63,476 nucleotides of DNA from an uncultured Bacteroidales bacterium (GCA_947303395.1 CAMYYD010000013.1:1-63476); one strand, 5' to 3'. Shown: positions 19,275 to 27,294, counted from the stretch's first letter. Translations and numbers: made by a program. Notes: generated by a model not told the origin, from the sequence alone.

Positions 19275-20548
19275 TGTTCAATTACTTGTGTCGCCCGATG
19301 TTGCTCTCTGATGTAAAATATCGCATCGAACGACTTCGCCCATTTGCCGATTTTATTGTGATAGCCGAGAAGAATGCTGTGGAACGGAACATCTTCAAAC
19401 TCGGGATGACTACCAAAATCAAGATAACCATACTTGATGTCGCGATGCAGCAAAGCGAATTCAACCGAAGTGGAATCGGGCTCAATAGGATAGCTTTCGT
19501 CTTGATAAAAATACCCCACTTCACCGCCACCGGATGTGAAGGCGACGGAATAAACCTGGTTCTGGAACATATTTGCAAGATGCTCGCCAAGCAATGTGTA
19601 TTTGTCATACAACTCCGGGTCAGGCTCTTTGCCGTATTTTATCTGTGAAATAGCCTTCGCCCCATGGAAATTAGCTGCCCAGATTATCACTTTCTTTTCT
19701 GGATGATGATTTAGATACCACGCAACATTGTCTGCCATTTGTCGGTCGCGAATCGTATTGCCACAGTTGATACATGAATCGCAGGTGTTAGAAAATCCGC
19801 ATTTTGCCAGATTTGAGAACGACAACATATTGTCAATCAATAGCAAAACGGCATCTTTGTTGAATGAGACATTTTCATTGTTCAGCTTATTTTTCATTGC
19901 CAACAAAGAACTGTCATAATATTGATAATCAATATCTTGAATGACAGAATCGTTTAAATTAAGCATATTCTTATTTATGTCAAGCAATCTTTTCCAATTG
20001 TAGTCAAACATATTCTGTTTCATTATCGAATCGGAATAAAACAGATTGCTCAGATATGCTATCTCGAAATTATTGCAGTATGATGGATTGACATCCATGC
20101 CGTAAAAATCGATTTGGTGTTTGTTCATCGCATCAACCAGTTTAGATGCTTCTTCCGTGTGACTCCACAAAGAATTCCATGAACTACCAACATTCAGCCA
20201 CGAAGTGTTAATTATCAGCACTGGCAGTTCTTTGTTAAGAATTGCGCCGTCAAAGGGATTCATTCCTTCAAGAATCAAGGTGTAATCGCCTACGGAATCC
20301 AAATATCTGACAATTTCCGATTTTATTTTAAAAGTACGGCCGTCGCCATGACCGCATTCACCGAGGATGACGATTCGTTTGTCTTTGACAAGATTTGCGA
20401 TAGTTTCAAAGCTTTCAGAGGGCTTATAGTAAGCTGTGAATTTTTCGGCGATGCTAGATTCGACGGAGGGGGTGTCGCAACACGATGATAGGGCTAATAA
20501 GGCCAATAAGACGAATAGGATTGATAAGAGTGATAATTTTGTTTTCAT
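19271..20548 (-). CDS. Erythromycin-esterase-like lipoprotein
   Basis: A 425-residue lipoprotein: signal sequence with lipobox LALSSC (Cys at about 22). The body resembles the erythromycin esterase / succinoglycan-biosynthesis esterase family (PF05139): ILGECGHGDGRTFKIKSEIVRYL matches the LGExxHG core, DFYGMDVNP matches the FxGxD block, and IIWAANFHGAK matches the late WAxNxH motif. Despite the family name, most members are not proven macrolide esterases. An envelope lipoprotein between propeller-like genes points to an extracytoplasmic hydrolase. Resistance is not claimed. It lies 11 bases after the gene upstream and overlaps the gene downstream by 4 bases. Confidence 0.7.
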   Translation of the reverse strand: MKTKLSLLSILFVLLALLALSSCCDTPSVESSIAEKFTAYYKPSESFETIANLVKDKRIVILGECGHGDGRTFKIKSEIVRYLDSVGDYTLILEGMNPFDGAILNKELPVLIINTSWLNVGSSWNSLWSHTEEASKLVDAMNKHQIDFYGMDVNPSYCNNFEIAYLSNLFYSDSIMKQNMFDYNWKRLLDINKNMLNLNDSVIQDIDYQYYDSSLLAMKNKLNNENVSFNKDAVLLLIDNMLSFSNLAKCGFSNTCDSCINCGNTIRDRQMADNVAWYLNHHPEKKVIIWAANFHGAKAISQIKYGKEPDPELYDKYTLLGEHLANMFQNQVYSVAFTSGGGEVGYFYQDESYPIEPDSTSVEFALLHRDIKYGYLDFGSHPEFEDVPFHSILLGYHNKIGKWAKSFDAIFYIREQHRATQVIEQ

Positions 20549-20559
20549 GGGATAGTGTT

Positions 20560-21972
20560 TTATTTCAATTGCATTTTATACAAACTGCGGCAGTCGCGGC
20601 CGACGGTTTGGCGCACATCGATGAATTTGTAATAGACGATGCCGTTATGGATTTGGATGTTTTCTGGATAGACATGATGCGTCAGCTCGATGGTTTTCTT
20701 TATCGTACCGGTCTGTAAATCAATCTCTTTCAGAGTCACATGGCCGTCTTTTGAGAATTGAGCGTAGCATTTGCCGAGAGCTTTGTCAATGATGATGTTT
20801 CTGTCCCAAGTGTTGCCTATGCGGCTGTCCTTACGATAAGTCGTGCGATGAAAACTGATGTCTGTTTCTGAAACAGGCGTGCCGCTTTGAGTAAATTTCA
20901 AAAGCTTATCTTTCTCTAAATCAAACACATAGATGGTATCATTAAAAAATGTGATCGGACTAAAAATCGGTTGCAAACGATATCTGGCGCGCTGGCTGCT
21001 TTCAAAATCGACGAAAGTGTTTTCAATTGCGTCATCTCCGAATGTGTTGGTCTGTTCAATCCCGAGCATCTCCATAATGTTTGGGAACAGCGGATTTTCC
21101 TTTTGGATTGCGTCGATTATGCCGTCTTTTTGCATGTCCCTGAAATAGGTTCTCCCCCACTCTCTTGTCGGACCGTAGCAATCGGCTAACACTTTGGTTT
21201 CCTTATTGTTACGGTTGACGCTGATATACAAAATCTCCTGCCACATCGAAGCGTATCTCTGCAAAACGAGCAGGCTGTCGGTGATAACCTGAACAGGCAT
21301 CAGTTTTTGCTTAAAGGTTTGAATGTCAACAGGATAAAGCATATTCAGCTTCTCGCCGTCGTAAAAAATCTGATAGGCCGTGTCTTTACTTAAAAGATGT
21401 ATATTTCCGAAAGCGTCTTCGTAGAGATAATCATATTTTTTTGCGATTTTCGCCTTTGCCAAAGTATCCTGCTCATGACTCAAAAATATCAGTGAATGCT
21501 CGGAATTGTTATCGAGAATAAGATACATTCCTGCATTGTTAACCTTGTAATCGGAGACCCACACCTGTTTGTTCGAATATGCCAAATGCGGCACATTCTC
21601 AACGATTTCGGCTTCAGGAAGGATATTCACTTTCGGAGTCAAATCAACGAGCATGAAGCATTCGTTCTCAGTTTTGTCAAAAATGTTATCATCGGAAATT
21701 TTTATTGTTTTCTGCTCATAACTGACGTGAGAGAAAACGATTGCATCACCAATATGCGCTGAAATAGTGGTTTTCCCGAAATTATTGGTTATTCCGATAA
21801 GGCTTTGTTTAGAGTTATAAATCGCAACGTCTTTGAGGACTTTGCCTGTGGTATCGGAAACAATGACATTGACATTCAGGACTTTATCGTTTTGAGCGGA
21901 AGCTTGAATTGGTGATATGACGTATTGGGCCAATAGAACCAATATAACATATAGGAATGAGAGTTTTTTCAT
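20560..21972 (-). CDS. Secreted 6-bladed beta-propeller-like protein with N-terminal CarboxypepD_reg domain
   Basis: A 470-residue protein from the ATG at 21972. The frame is open further upstream, but a -7 promoter at 21992-21999 lies inside that extension and the ATG here begins a clean signal peptide (MKKLSFLYVILVLLAQYV). A CarboxypepD_reg-like domain (about residues 30-110) precedes the shared block LPEAEIVENVPHLAYSNKQVWVSDYKVNNAGMYLIL and blade-like repeats, including YVFDLEKDKLLKFTQSG and NIQIHNGIVYYKF. Paralogue of the gene at 16933, and first gene of a four-gene unit with the esterase-like lipoprotein and two further propeller-like proteins. Ligand unknown. Confidence 0.6.
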   Translation of the reverse strand: MKKLSFLYVILVLLAQYVISPIQASAQNDKVLNVNVIVSDTTGKVLKDVAIYNSKQSLIGITNNFGKTTISAHIGDAIVFSHVSYEQKTIKISDDNIFDKTENECFMLVDLTPKVNILPEAEIVENVPHLAYSNKQVWVSDYKVNNAGMYLILDNNSEHSLIFLSHEQDTLAKAKIAKKYDYLYEDAFGNIHLLSKDTAYQIFYDGEKLNMLYPVDIQTFKQKLMPVQVITDSLLVLQRYASMWQEILYISVNRNNKETKVLADCYGPTREWGRTYFRDMQKDGIIDAIQKENPLFPNIMEMLGIEQTNTFGDDAIENTFVDFESSQRARYRLQPIFSPITFFNDTIYVFDLEKDKLLKFTQSGTPVSETDISFHRTTYRKDSRIGNTWDRNIIIDKALGKCYAQFSKDGHVTLKEIDLQTGTIKKTIELTHHVYPENIQIHNGIVYYKFIDVRQTVGRDCRSLYKMQLK

Positions 21973-21991
21973 ATAATGAAGTTTTGTTTTG

Positions 21992-21999
21992 CAAAAATA
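21992..21999 (-). promoter_or_regulatory. -7 promoter element for the propeller/esterase operon
   Basis: Minus strand TATTTTTG followed by CA, 20 bases upstream of the ATG at 21972. It supports that start and a new transcription unit. Confidence 0.6.
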
Positions 22000-22068
22000 C
22001 AATAATTTATCAATCATGTCAATTCCTAAAACCCTGAAAGTTGGGGGTAAAATGCTAACGTTTTAATA

Positions 22069-22127
22069 ATATGCAAAAATCAGTCTGGATATGCTCCGCA
22101 TACCGCAAGGCCTGATTTTTTGCATAT
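22069..22127 (-). repeat. Structured hairpin element, copy 2 (transcription-unit end)
   Basis: Minus strand: outer stem ATATGCAAAAAATCAG / CTGATTTTTGCATAT, conserved GGCCTTGCGG, and inner stem GGTATGC / GCATATCC with loop GGA. It lies 11 bases after the stop of the thioredoxin-like gene and before the promoter of the next unit. Confidence 0.88.
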
Positions 22128-22138
22128 CCTTAAAACTG

Positions 22139-22618
22139 TTATTTTGCCGCTTGGAATATCTCCAAATAGCTGTAATACTTGCTTTGGGCGTCGTAGTTCA
22201 GCACAAAACCGTCTTTATCAACAAGGAGCGGAATCGGATAACCATTGAACTTTTTGTAGTCTTTCAGAATCTTTTTCATGGTTCTGTTAGCATTCATTTT
22301 GCCAAATGCAGCAGGCAAATTACTACTTATTATCAGTCGGTTATCTGATTTTAAATTGGTAACATCCTCCTCTTTTCCATAATAAATAATGACAATGCCG
22401 ACATTGTTTTTCTCAAGACCTTCAATATAAGGCTTGATGTTTGTTTTAAACATGTTTTTGCTAGCTCCACAACTTTCGCTCCAGATGTAAATCAGAGTTT
22501 TGTCATGATTTTCAATAACTTCCTGAATCTGAGCTTTCTCTTCTTTTGAAATTCCATTTTGTCCGGAACACGAAAAACAAATAATAGTAATTAAAAGTGA
22601 TAATAATATATTTTTCAT
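22139..22618 (-). CDS. Thioredoxin-fold lipoprotein with an incomplete active site
   Basis: A 159-residue protein from the ATG at 22618. The upstream in-frame extension overlaps the preceding gene and lacks a signal, so it was not used. The signal sequence ends in IICFSC (lipobox, Cys near 16). The fold is suggested by TLIYIWSESCGASKNMF, where a thioredoxin would have WCxxC, and by the later YPIPLLVDKDGFVL, which carries the cis-Pro-like position. Only one Cys is present (CGAS), so dithiol oxidoreductase activity is unlikely; a thiol-peroxidase-like or structural role is possible. It is second in a two-gene unit, 11 bases after the repeat lipoprotein, and followed by hairpin copy 2. Confidence 0.55.
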   Translation of the reverse strand: MKNILLSLLITIICFSCSGQNGISKEEKAQIQEVIENHDKTLIYIWSESCGASKNMFKTNIKPYIEGLEKNNVGIVIIYYGKEEDVTNLKSDNRLIISSNLPAAFGKMNANRTMKKILKDYKKFNGYPIPLLVDKDGFVLNYDAQSKYYSYLEIFQAAK

Positions 22619-22629
22619 CGGATTAAGTA

Positions 22630-24045
22630 TTAAAATGTTACAACAGTCCAACCTTCGGGTATATTGTGTACACCAAATTCTTGTGGCAATGAACTTGGGC
22701 AGTAAAATACTCCATCAGACTGCACATCCAATACCCAGAAATATGTGTCTAATTCATCACCCCATTCGGGCAAATGCACTTTGATGCTTTTTAAACTTGA
22801 ACAATTCTTAAACATTGACATATAACTGCGGCTTGCCAAAGTGGTTGCCGGAAGTTCAGGCGCTTTTTCAAGATTTGCGCAGTTATAAAACATGGCTTCA
22901 TAACATGAATTTGTCAAAGTAGTTGCTGGAAGAATGTCAGGAATATTTGTCAGATTGATACAATCATGAAACATTTGTGAATAGCAACCATTAGCCAGGG
23001 TAGTTGCAGGTAGTTCTAAAACAGTTGTCAAACCATCACAATTGCCAAACATGGTTTCATAACAACGATCAGCCAAAGATAACGCAGGAAGTCTTGGAGT
23101 TGTTGTAATACTTTTACACCCGGCAAACATGTGTGCGTAACAATCATTGGCTAAAGACGTTGCCGGCAATTCCGGAGCCGCTGTGAGTTTACTACAACCT
23201 AAAAACATTGCCATATAACACCCATCTTTTAATGAAGTTGCAGGCAACCTTGGAGCTTTCGTGAGCTGTTTGCAATCGGTAAACATATTGGCATAACATT
23301 TATCTGCCAAGGTCATTGCCGGAAGTTCCGGAGCTTCTATAATACCGCTGCCATCAAACATATTTTCATAACAATTATCCGCCAAGGTTATTGCCGGTAA
23401 TTGAGGGGCATCTTTTAAACTGATGCAATACCAAAACATGCCTCTATAACAATCATTTGCCATTGTTGTCGCCGGCAGTTCGGGGGCGGTTTTAAGATAA
23501 ATGCAGCCGCTGAACAATCTGCAGTAACATTCCTTTCCCAATGTTGTCGCAGGCAGAGCTGGTGGTGTCGTTATATATGTGCCACTAAATAAATCACGGA
23601 AACAATAATCAGGAACTGTTGTCGTCTTGCACGAAGGGTCAATAAGCGACATTAGATTTCCGCTTACCGTGAATTTCTTATTGTATGTATCAAACTTTAA
23701 ATTTTGATTCGTAGGTATATTTGCATAGAGCCCCTCTGGGTTATTTCCTCTGAAATAAACCTTGTCGCCGGCATGTTCCAATCTTATCTCGGTGCTTAAG
23801 TGTACGTATGTTTCCCAAACAATTGTATCATAACTGTATTCAATATTGGGAAAATTCATTACTTCAGACCTATATATATGAATTGCAATGGTCGAGTTAT
23901 CTTCCTCGGCAGTAAAACACAACGGACCATTTAAATTAACGTTAGCGCCGGAATTATTTCCCGAATCATTGTCAATTTTGTCTTTTTTGCACCCTGTGAT
24001 TACAAACAATGCAGCAATCAGCAAGAATAATAATTTTGTTTTCAT
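22630..24045 (-). CDS. Repeat lipoprotein with about ten 25-26-residue LPATTLA/CYxxMF units
   Basis: A 471-residue lipoprotein from the ATG at 24045 (signal MKTKLLFLLIAALFVITGC, lipobox Cys at residue 19). The upstream in-frame extension contains the promoter and was rejected. After a beta-rich domain (about 35-160) come ten regular units with the pattern LPATTLA..CY..MF..C..L..APE. This resembles BspA-type leucine-rich and related surface-protein repeats that form a solenoid for protein or host contact. Each unit carries up to two Cys, unusual for an exported repeat protein. Likely outer-membrane anchored and surface exposed. First gene of a two-gene unit. Confidence 0.72.
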   Translation of the reverse strand: MKTKLLFLLIAALFVITGCKKDKIDNDSGNNSGANVNLNGPLCFTAEEDNSTIAIHIYRSEVMNFPNIEYSYDTIVWETYVHLSTEIRLEHAGDKVYFRGNNPEGLYANIPTNQNLKFDTYNKKFTVSGNLMSLIDPSCKTTTVPDYCFRDLFSGTYITTPPALPATTLGKECYCRLFSGCIYLKTAPELPATTMANDCYRGMFWYCISLKDAPQLPAITLADNCYENMFDGSGIIEAPELPAMTLADKCYANMFTDCKQLTKAPRLPATSLKDGCYMAMFLGCSKLTAAPELPATSLANDCYAHMFAGCKSITTTPRLPALSLADRCYETMFGNCDGLTTVLELPATTLANGCYSQMFHDCINLTNIPDILPATTLTNSCYEAMFYNCANLEKAPELPATTLASRSYMSMFKNCSSLKSIKVHLPEWGDELDTYFWVLDVQSDGVFYCPSSLPQEFGVHNIPEGWTVVTF

Positions 24046-24065
24046 TGGATTAAGTATTTGATTTG

Positions 24066-24073
24066 CAAAAATA
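24066..24073 (-). promoter_or_regulatory. -7 promoter element for the repeat-lipoprotein unit
   Basis: Minus strand TATTTTTG followed by CA, about 20 bases upstream of the ATG at 24045 and just after hairpin copy 3 in the transcription direction. Confidence 0.6.
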
Positions 24074-24085
24074 ATAATTTTCAGA

Positions 24086-24148
24086 ATATGCAAAAATCAG
24101 TCTGGGTAATTGCTCAGAAATCACCGCAAGGCCTGATTTTTTGCATAT
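24086..24148 (-). repeat. Structured hairpin element, copy 3, with a different inner stem
   Basis: Minus strand: the same outer stem (ATATGCAAAAAATCAG / CTGATTTTTGCATAT) and the same GGCCTTGCGG as copy 2. The inner stem is GGTGATT / AATTACC with a longer loop instead of GGTATGC / GCATATCC. Pairing is kept although the bases changed. It lies 12 bases after the stop of the S41-like gene. Confidence 0.88.
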
Positions 24149-24160
24149 CTGAAAAGTAAA

Positions 24161-25588
24161 TCATTGATTGTTAAGTATATATTGCCACCATGGGTCGTTT
24201 CCTTCAATGAAATCTTGCCAGGTGCGTTGGATATGAATTGTCGGGATCAGACTATTTTCACCGCAGGCATCTTTGTCCGGTCGCATGAAATAAGCATGGC
24301 TAACGCCTCCTTTCACATGTGTATTGGGCAATTCATAGCTGAGAACATCGCCAAAATGGCAAGGGCGATATGAGCCTGCTTCGCCGATAACAGTGCCGAT
24401 GTTGTTATCTGTCGCCATCACTATCAACATTGCCGCACTGCTGAAAGTGCCATTATCCTGAATGAAATACACATTACCTTTAAAAACTTTGTCGGCATCA
24501 GTGTTCATTGTGAACAGATTGCCCACGGCATTAGGATAATTAGTCTCCATAAGTTTTGAAATGCGTTTCTGCGAGTCAAACGATTTAATTTCATCAACAG
24601 GTTTCAGCCACGAAAGAAGCTGGTTGCACAGCATGCTGTTGCCGCCACTGTTACTTCGAGCATCAACCACAAGCGTCTGAATATCAAGCTTTTGAATAGT
24701 ATCGAAAACCTCCTCCAAAAACATGTCAAATTGTGGAATATCCTTGATTTTCTCTTCAAACTCCTCTTCGGTCATACCGTTGAAACCTCTCGCCTGGAAT
24801 TGAAAACGCAAGGTGTTTTTATCCTTGCACGAGCTGAATTGCAGATAGCAGATGCCGTTTTCCGGATAAACCTCATACCTGAAAGGCATTTGAGTTTTTT
24901 GATACGGCGACTGCAAAGGTTTTGTTTCAACCCATTTCCACTTGATTTCTTTGGCACTTAAACAATTCAGATGCAACGAACTACCGTCATCGCATGTGAC
25001 TGTCAACGCTTCTTGAGTGTTGTATTTGCTATCTTTCCAGCAAAATTTTGTTATGCAATTAAAGCGCTCAATCAGAAAAATGTCATTGTCGCACGACAAC
25101 AGCGAACCGAAGCTCATCATCACATCGTACATATCAAAGCCGTTGACTGTCAATATCTTTTTGCCGATAAATTCATCATTACCTTCTTCAATGCCTTGGA
25201 TAAAAAACTCGTTGTTCAAGTATTTGAACGCCATCGGGAAGATAGTGTCGCTCGGATAATTGCAATAAATATAGGTATGTCCGTCGTGCAGCTGTGAGAC
25301 AATCGATTCCAGATACAACGCGAATTTTTCCGAATCGTTGATTTTTTTCAGCTCCTTATACCCTACTTTTCTGATTTTCTTGATGTCGAGCGGCAGATTT
25401 TCCATTGCAAACGCCGGATGGGTATTTTCGAGCATATTCAAGAAAAGCAGGAAATCTTTCTGATAATCATTGCCTTTCAGATATTGCTTCGAATTCATCA
25501 CTACCGAATCGGTGTAAATGATGTTTGATTGCTGAGCAAAAACAGTGATTGGCAACAAAGCCAACAGTAGTAAAAACTTGTTTTTCAT
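24161..25588 (-). CDS. Secreted S41-family (C-terminal processing) peptidase-like protein
   Basis: A 475-residue protein with signal peptide MKNKFLLLLALLPITVFAQ. The tail-specific protease core is recognisable: LHDGHTYIY (about 100-108), LVVDARSNSGGNSML (about 306-320) and NGTFSSAAMLIVMATDN (about 379-395), where the nucleophile would be Ser383 or Ser384, and IGEAGSYRP after it. A Lys general base typical of CtpA is not clear, so activity is uncertain. Bacteroidetes have many such exported peptidases in the envelope. It is third in the ECF-sigma transcription unit (7 bases after the membrane protein gene), so it may be a target or a part of that envelope-response module. Confidence 0.72.
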   Translation of the reverse strand: MKNKFLLLLALLPITVFAQQSNIIYTDSVVMNSKQYLKGNDYQKDFLLFLNMLENTHPAFAMENLPLDIKKIRKVGYKELKKINDSEKFALYLESIVSQLHDGHTYIYCNYPSDTIFPMAFKYLNNEFFIQGIEEGNDEFIGKKILTVNGFDMYDVMMSFGSLLSCDNDIFLIERFNCITKFCWKDSKYNTQEALTVTCDDGSSLHLNCLSAKEIKWKWVETKPLQSPYQKTQMPFRYEVYPENGICYLQFSSCKDKNTLRFQFQARGFNGMTEEEFEEKIKDIPQFDMFLEEVFDTIQKLDIQTLVVDARSNSGGNSMLCNQLLSWLKPVDEIKSFDSQKRISKLMETNYPNAVGNLFTMNTDADKVFKGNVYFIQDNGTFSSAAMLIVMATDNNIGTVIGEAGSYRPCHFGDVLSYELPNTHVKGGVSHAYFMRPDKDACGENSLIPTIHIQRTWQDFIEGNDPWWQYILNNQ

Positions 25589-25595
25589 AGGATAA

Positions 25596-26156
25596 TTATT
25601 CCTCCAAATCTTTTAAAATTATTTCCAACATGAGTTCAACATCTGGTGATATCATAACGTTGCTGATGTAGTAGGCGATCCATAATATAAAAGAAAAAAA
25701 TGAACAAACCATTATACTAACGTATGCCAGTCTTGGTATTGTTTGCAAATTTCCAATAAACATAACTATTCCCAACAACATTGTTAACGATATGCTGAAA
25801 AACCACATAAACCTATTTATCCTTTTGAATGTTTTCAGAGCTTTACGTACGCTTTGCGTGTATTCAGTCACCGAAGCAGAAGCATAATTGCCTTTGTTAA
25901 CCACTCGATATACATAGATGTTTAAAATGATGACTACCAAGCACCACAATGCGAAATAAAGCCCGACATAACGAGCCATAATAGGTGACAGCACACTGAG
26001 TACGATGATTCTGCGTATCAGTTTACGTTGCAACTCTGATATATGTTTCTTTGTGGCTTCGCTAATAAGCTTATCGCTGACGATGCTTTCTTTTTCCAGC
26101 TTCTCGTTTAAGGTGGCAAGCTGCGCCCTCATTTCTTCCAATTCGTTGTTTTCCAT
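25596..26156 (-). CDS. Membrane protein, possible ECF anti-sigma partner
   Basis: A 186-residue protein with a cytoplasmic, coiled-coil-like N-terminus (ELEEMRAQLATLNEKLEKES, residues about 4-24). Four hydrophobic segments follow (about 48-64, 66-84, 112-130 and 140-160). It starts 12 bases after the stop of the ECF sigma gene, the usual place for an anti-sigma factor. It does not show the zinc-binding HxxxCxxC motif of classical ZAS anti-sigma proteins and is polytopic, so an anti-sigma role is only inferred from position. Confidence 0.5.
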   Translation of the reverse strand: MENNELEEMRAQLATLNEKLEKESIVSDKLISEATKKHISELQRKLIRRIIVLSVLSPIMARYVGLYFALWCLVVIILNIYVYRVVNKGNYASASVTEYTQSVRKALKTFKRINRFMWFFSISLTMLLGIVMFIGNLQTIPRLAYVSIMVCSFFSFILWIAYYISNVMISPDVELMLEIILKDLEE

Positions 26157-26168
26157 AGCTTTGCGTTT

Positions 26169-26651
26169 TTAGTCGTTCGACATTTTCTTCAGTTGTTCCT
26201 TGATTCTGACCAATTTTACGGAGACGTTTTTGGTGGAGATGCCGATGATTTCACCGATTTCCTCGTAGCTCATGTTCTCCAGCCAAAGCAGGATGATTGC
26301 CCTATCGAGCATTCCAAGTTTGTTGATGCGCCGGTAAAGCATCTGCACTTGTCGTGTGTCGTCGTCGGTGTCGGTAAACAGGTTGATGTCCATTGTCAGC
26401 GGCAACGTATCCACGCGGCGTTTCTTTTTCCTTTCGAATGTGAGGCAGGTGTTCAGGCTGACGCGCCAGATCCACGTCTTCACGTCGCATTTGCCCTGAA
26501 AGCCTTCGAATCCGCGCCACAGGTTGATGAGCGTCTCCTGAAACAGGTCGTTCACCTCGTCCTGGTCCTTCGAAAAAAGGTAGCACACGGTGAAAATGGC
26601 GGCTTTGTTAGCCTTCACGATTCGGTTAAACTCTAATTCTTTCTCCTTCAT
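26169..26651 (-). CDS. RNA polymerase ECF-type sigma factor (sigma-70 family)
   Basis: A 160-residue two-domain sigma factor. Region 2 contains FSKDQDEVNDLFQETLINLWRGFEGF (about 27-52) and TWIWRVSLNTCL. Region 4 is the helix-turn-helix MSYEEIGEIIGISTKNVSVKLVRIKEQL (about 126-153). It directs core RNA polymerase to a specific envelope regulon. It is first of a unit with a membrane protein and an S41-like secreted peptidase. A good housekeeping-type -7 element is upstream, so autoregulation is not evident. Length and domain order are normal. Confidence 0.92.
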   Translation of the reverse strand: MKEKELEFNRIVKANKAAIFTVCYLFSKDQDEVNDLFQETLINLWRGFEGFQGKCDVKTWIWRVSLNTCLTFERKKKRRVDTLPLTMDINLFTDTDDDTRQVQMLYRRINKLGMLDRAIILLWLENMSYEEIGEIIGISTKNVSVKLVRIKEQLKKMSND

Positions 26652-26719
26652 GGTCTAAAACCTTTTGCACATTAGACGCAACAGTGACGGAAAAACTACA
26701 ATAAATGATTAATTTTTTG

Positions 26720-26727
26720 CAAAGATA
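26720..26727 (-). promoter_or_regulatory. -7 promoter element for the ECF sigma unit
   Basis: Minus strand TATCTTTG followed by CA, about 69 bases upstream of the sigma factor ATG. Confidence 0.55.
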
Positions 26728-26769
26728 AGAAAATTTCTCAAACGTAGCTGCACGTATCAAAAATGTTTG

Positions 26770-26777
26770 TATCTTTG
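26770..26777 (+). promoter_or_regulatory. -7 promoter element with no protein gene behind it
   Basis: TATCTTTG followed by CA, a perfect consensus on the plus strand. It faces about 95 bases that end in a T tract, with no convincing reading frame. Confidence 0.55.
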
Positions 26778-26783
26778 CAGTCA

Positions 26784-26871
26784 GAAATCAATAGGGGAAC
26801 AGTCCAGTTTAGACGTCCACAATTTGGTGATGACCTCTTCGGAGAGAGCCAACCTGTCGGTTTCTTTTTTT
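26784..26871 (+). ncRNA. Candidate small RNA of about 90 nt
   Basis: It is bounded by a perfect -7 promoter (26770-26777) and by AACC-TGTC-GGTT followed by a seven-T tract. Inside, TTGG and CCAA enclose a UGAUGA internal loop and a CTC-TTCG-GAG tetraloop hairpin, a kink-turn-like arrangement. An upstream GTC/GAC stem is also possible. I could not match it to 6S, SRP, tmRNA, RNase P or a riboswitch class by eye. A short 71-codon frame overlaps it, but its composition looks non-coding. Confidence 0.35.
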
Positions 26872-27283
26872 ATGCCTTTATCGCTGTAATACAATACTGT
26901 ATCTTCTCCCCTGACTTTTTAATACCAACAGTCATTTTTACCACACCTATCCCAATCAAATCATATTTCATAACTTGAATTTGAACAAAATTATCCTGAT
27001 TTTTACTTCCTCTTTTTGTTGGTTTTGGTTTGCCGACTTTGACCGCATAACGCAAAATAGTATCAAGTTGCAGCAAAGCTAATGTTGAGGTATAACTTTT
27101 AGCAGCGTGACGCATCGTTTCAGTTATCGACAGATAACGAATGTTTATATAATCTTTCAATGACCGATTATAAACACGTTTGTCAGGGTTTGCTTCTATC
27201 CATCTGCGATACACTTGAGATATTATCTCTTCTCTAATTTTAAAGTTTTCTTTACTGTTTTCAAAAGGTATAATCATACGCAT
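26870..27283 (-). CDS. Conserved-looking protein of unknown function
   Basis: Not recognised. 137 residues from the ATG at 27283 (start MRMIIPFENSKENFKI); a TTG six codons upstream is the alternative. It is basic, with VYRRWIEANPDKRVYN and ITETMRHAAKSYTSTLALL helices, a Lys-rich loop (KPKPTKRGSKNQDN) and a C-terminal strand pair ending YCITAIKA. No signal peptide or membrane segment, so cytoplasmic. It is preceded by a -7 promoter overlapped by a perfect 16-base inverted repeat (27401-27443) and is convergent with the small-RNA candidate. The composition suggests an accessory or mobile-element-borne gene. Confidence 0.6.
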   Translation of the reverse strand: MRMIIPFENSKENFKIREEIISQVYRRWIEANPDKRVYNRSLKDYINIRYLSITETMRHAAKSYTSTLALLQLDTILRYAVKVGKPKPTKRGSKNQDNFVQIQVMKYDLIGIGVVKMTVGIKKSGEKIQYCITAIKA

Positions 27284-27294
27284 TTCTTTTATTT

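Noticed and set aside
19271..20548. Erythromycin resistance gene
   Set aside because: Only the family fold is recognised; the protein is an envelope lipoprotein within a propeller cluster, unlike soluble Ere esterases, so resistance is not supported.
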